DNA of 64,000 nucleotides from Streptomyces griseus subsp. griseus. Lineage in GTDB: Bacteria > Actinomycetota > Actinomycetes > Streptomycetales > Streptomycetaceae. The translations under genes and the position numbers were made by a program. Positions 63,551-64,000 of this stretch are shown piece by piece (positions within the stretch are counted from its first letter, which is position 1; every line of letters begins with the position of its first letter). The notes under the pieces are model-generated. The model saw only the letters and a program-made list of their open reading frames with translations. It did not search any database and was not told the DNA's origin. The stretch is taken from assembly GCF_000720255.1 (NCBI RefSeq), contig NZ_JOJE01000037.1:6682-70681 (forward strand). The letters are read 5' to 3'.

Positions 63551-64000
63551 TCAGCCTTGCCGAATCACCAGTCTGCCACCCTGCCGCTGTGCGACGACTT
63601 TGCCGGGGAGGTTGATGGCTCCCTGACCGCGCCAGCCGGTGATCAGCCGGTCGACTTCCTCGATGTGCCGGGCGAACAGCGAACCGGCCGGGGCGCCCGC
63701 CTCGATGGCGGCACGGCGCAGGATGCGGCGGCGCACGGCGGGCGGCAGGGCGTACAGCTTGGCGCACTCCAGGAGGCCGGCGGTGTCCCGTACGGACGCC
63801 TCGGCCTGCCGGGCCCAGGTGTCGAGGGCGTCGGCGTCGTCACGGGAGAGCTGGGCCGTACGGGCGAGGGCCTCGACGACGCCCTTGCCGAGCGCCTTCT
63901 CCAGGGCGGGCAGGCCCTCGTGGCGCAGCCGGGACCGGGTGTAGGCCGGGTCGGCGTTGTGGGGGTCGTCCCAGACGGGCAGGGACTGGACCAGGCAGGC
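63551..64000 (-). CDS. tilS: tRNA(Ile)-lysidine synthase, 5' end beyond the window
   Basis: 149 C-terminal residues are visible; the gene starts to the right of base 64000. The segment [20 protein letters not shown] is the conserved TilS helix after the N-type PP-loop ATPase domain; a helical domain and the small C-terminal domain ([20 protein letters not shown]) follow. TilS modifies C34 of tRNA-Ile(CAU) to lysidine and is essential. Assignment rests on these motifs and on the tilS-hpt-ftsH order. Confidence 0.88.
   Translation of the reverse strand, partial: ACLVQSLPVWDDPHNADPAYTRSRLRHEGLPALEKALGKGVVEALARTAQLSRDDADALDTWARQAEASVRDTAGLLECAKLYALPPAVRRRILRRAAIEAGAPAGSLFARHIEEVDRLITGWRGQGAINLPGKVVAQRQGGRLVIRQG

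Overview
The window is high-GC chromosomal DNA of a Streptomyces. It has very strong GC bias at third codon positions, many GTG starts, and a gene order that, as far as I recall it, matches the S. coelicolor chromosome from about SCO3344 to SCO3406. That block includes ilvD, radA-disA, the sigE-cseABC operon, clpC, lsr2, the coaX-nadC-nadB-panC operon, an orphan nuoD, an mprF-like gene, the folate genes, ftsH, hpt and tilS. I see no transposase, integrase, prophage, CRISPR array, rRNA or tRNA. It is core-genome sequence, with the novelty concentrated in intergenic repeats, regulatory sites and unusual domain fusions.

Layout. 1-8.4 kb: a methyltransferase cut by the window edge, a membrane protein, an SH3-like protein, a Ser/Thr kinase with a beta-propeller sensor, ilvD, a TetR regulator and a TIM-barrel sugar isomerase. 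9-21 kb: Ppx/GppA phosphatase, a Cys-rich protein, a sigma-like/zinc-finger/Ig-like fusion protein, radA-disA (recombination and c-di-AMP), a PAP2 phosphatase, a two-component system whose kinase carries an extra C-terminal domain, and mutY. 21.3-24.8 kb: sigE-cseA-cseB-cseC, the cell-envelope stress operon. 25-36 kb: a drug-efflux MFS with a divergent TetR, an M23 peptidase, a secreted HAD phosphatase, clpC, lsr2, an N-acetylglutamate synthase-type acetyltransferase and small proteins. 36.7-42.1 kb: a CoA/NAD operon on the minus strand, translationally coupled from DUF2520 through nadC. 42.3-54.2 kb: an aldolase, an ArsR regulator, a second two-component system, a MidA/NDUFAF7-type methyltransferase beside an orphan nuoD, two PH-domain membrane proteins, a coiled-coil protein and an esterase. 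54.4-64 kb: the mprF-like aminoacyl-phosphatidylglycerol synthase, folP-NTF2-folB-folK-DUF3180 converging on folE, then ftsH, hpt and the 3' part of tilS.

How the genes connect. Envelope stress is the main theme: CseC/CseB activate sigE, CseA is the lipoprotein modulator, and the mprF-like gene, a known type of sigma-E target, has a possible sigma-E promoter at its start. Proteostasis is the second theme: clpC and ftsH share the same upstream pattern GGGAAC-N18-GTT, which resembles SigR (thiol stress) promoters. Many genes have a TANNNT -10 hexamer exactly 6-7 nt before the start codon, the signature of leaderless mRNAs.

The most interesting new observation is the pairing of a MidA/NDUFAF7-family methyltransferase with an orphan NuoD that keeps the arginine methylated in the mitochondrial homologue. 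The intergenic regions also hold at least six unrelated tandem repeat arrays (units of 20, 24, 25, 27, 34 and 61 bp), which look like recent, strain-specific minisatellites.
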